Source: Candidatus Magasanikbacteria bacterium RIFOXYD12_FULL_33_17
Lineage (GTDB): Bacteria > Patescibacteriota > Patescibacteriia > Magasanikbacterales > UBA922
Assembly (NCBI GenBank): GCA_001783255.1
Contig: MFRB01000036.1
Location: forward strand, 482 to 12,743
Length of the DNA stretch: 12,262 nt
Reading direction: 5' to 3'
Shown in pieces: positions 12,184 through 12,262 of the stretch (the first letter of the stretch is position 1; every line of letters starts with the position of its first letter). A program made the position numbers and the translations under genes. Under the pieces are notes generated by a model, which saw only the letters and a program-made list of their open reading frames with translations, searched no databases and was not told where the DNA came from.

Positions 12184-12262
12184 TTACAATTCAATACTTC
12201 TGACAATTTTATCTACCATATTATCTATATTTACCATTTTCTGTGTAGACTTACAATCTTCT
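12184..12262 (-). CDS. 3' end of a convergent gene (partial)
   Basis: On the minus strand an open frame enters from the right edge and reads EDCKSTQKMVNIDN, then MVDKIVRSIEL, before TAA at 12184-12186. Only 25 residues are visible, with a helical, charged character. It ends 37 bases before the bidirectional terminator, as a real gene end would. No family can be named from so short a piece. Confidence 0.4.
   Translation of the reverse strand, partial: EDCKSTQKMVNIDNMVDKIVRSIEL

Overview
The window is AT-rich and gene-dense. Its small genes mostly start in an 'AATATG' context without a visible Shine-Dalgarno sequence, and U-tailed hairpins separate the transcription units. TAA, TAG and TGA all appear as stops. 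These traits, a DUF4349-like membrane protein and a secreted Ig-repeat protein with an acidic Asn/Glu/Asp/His tail suggest a Candidate Phyla Radiation (Patescibacteria) genome. That assignment is inferred from style and not proven, because no rRNA or marker gene is present.

Left part (1-2416). A lipoprotein gene runs off the left edge on the minus strand behind a clear TTGACA-17-TATATT promoter. A 371-base gap with an orphan terminator follows. Next is a probable three-gene plus-strand operon: a cysteine-free ArsR-type regulator, a lipoprotein with a cupredoxin-like domain, and a membrane-anchored protein with four Cys of unknown function. It ends in a strong terminator.

Metal/arsenic-type operon (2455-4129). 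An ArsR/SmtB regulator with a CVC metal-binding motif sits behind a perfect operator with the TCAA-N6-TTGA core. A CPNC thioredoxin-like protein and a DUF318/ArsP-type permease follow almost without gaps. The best initiation codon of the permease (ATG 3109) is followed 12 codons later by an in-frame TAG. The same frame then continues as an intact permease, so the gene carries a nonsense mutation, starts at the adjacent TTG, is read through, or contains a sequence error. This is the most notable point in the window.

Minus-strand island (4334-6892). A MarR-type repressor is transcribed from a TTGACA-17-TATATT promoter covered by two tandem 16-bp palindromes. Downstream lie a MacB/FtsX-type permease and its ATPase. 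The 3' end of this cluster abuts a small, frameshifted, truncated plus-strand gene remnant, so the cluster may have been inserted or rearranged here.

Right part (6893-12262). A DUF4349-like two-helix membrane protein comes first, then a Nudix-GNAT gene pair. The Nudix promoter is embedded in the preceding terminator. A hairpin-rich 438-base gap separates the pair from a large convergent gene for a secreted protein with three Ig-like (Big2) repeats, which has a 19-bp hairpin in its predicted leader RNA. A divergently transcribed hemerythrin-like (HHE) protein follows, and the 3' end of a convergent gene runs off the right edge.

No rRNA, tRNA, CRISPR array, transposase or phage gene was seen. 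Metal or redox handling recurs (cupredoxin-like lipoprotein, ArsR-thioredoxin-permease, hemerythrin), but nothing in the sequence shows that these units are co-regulated.
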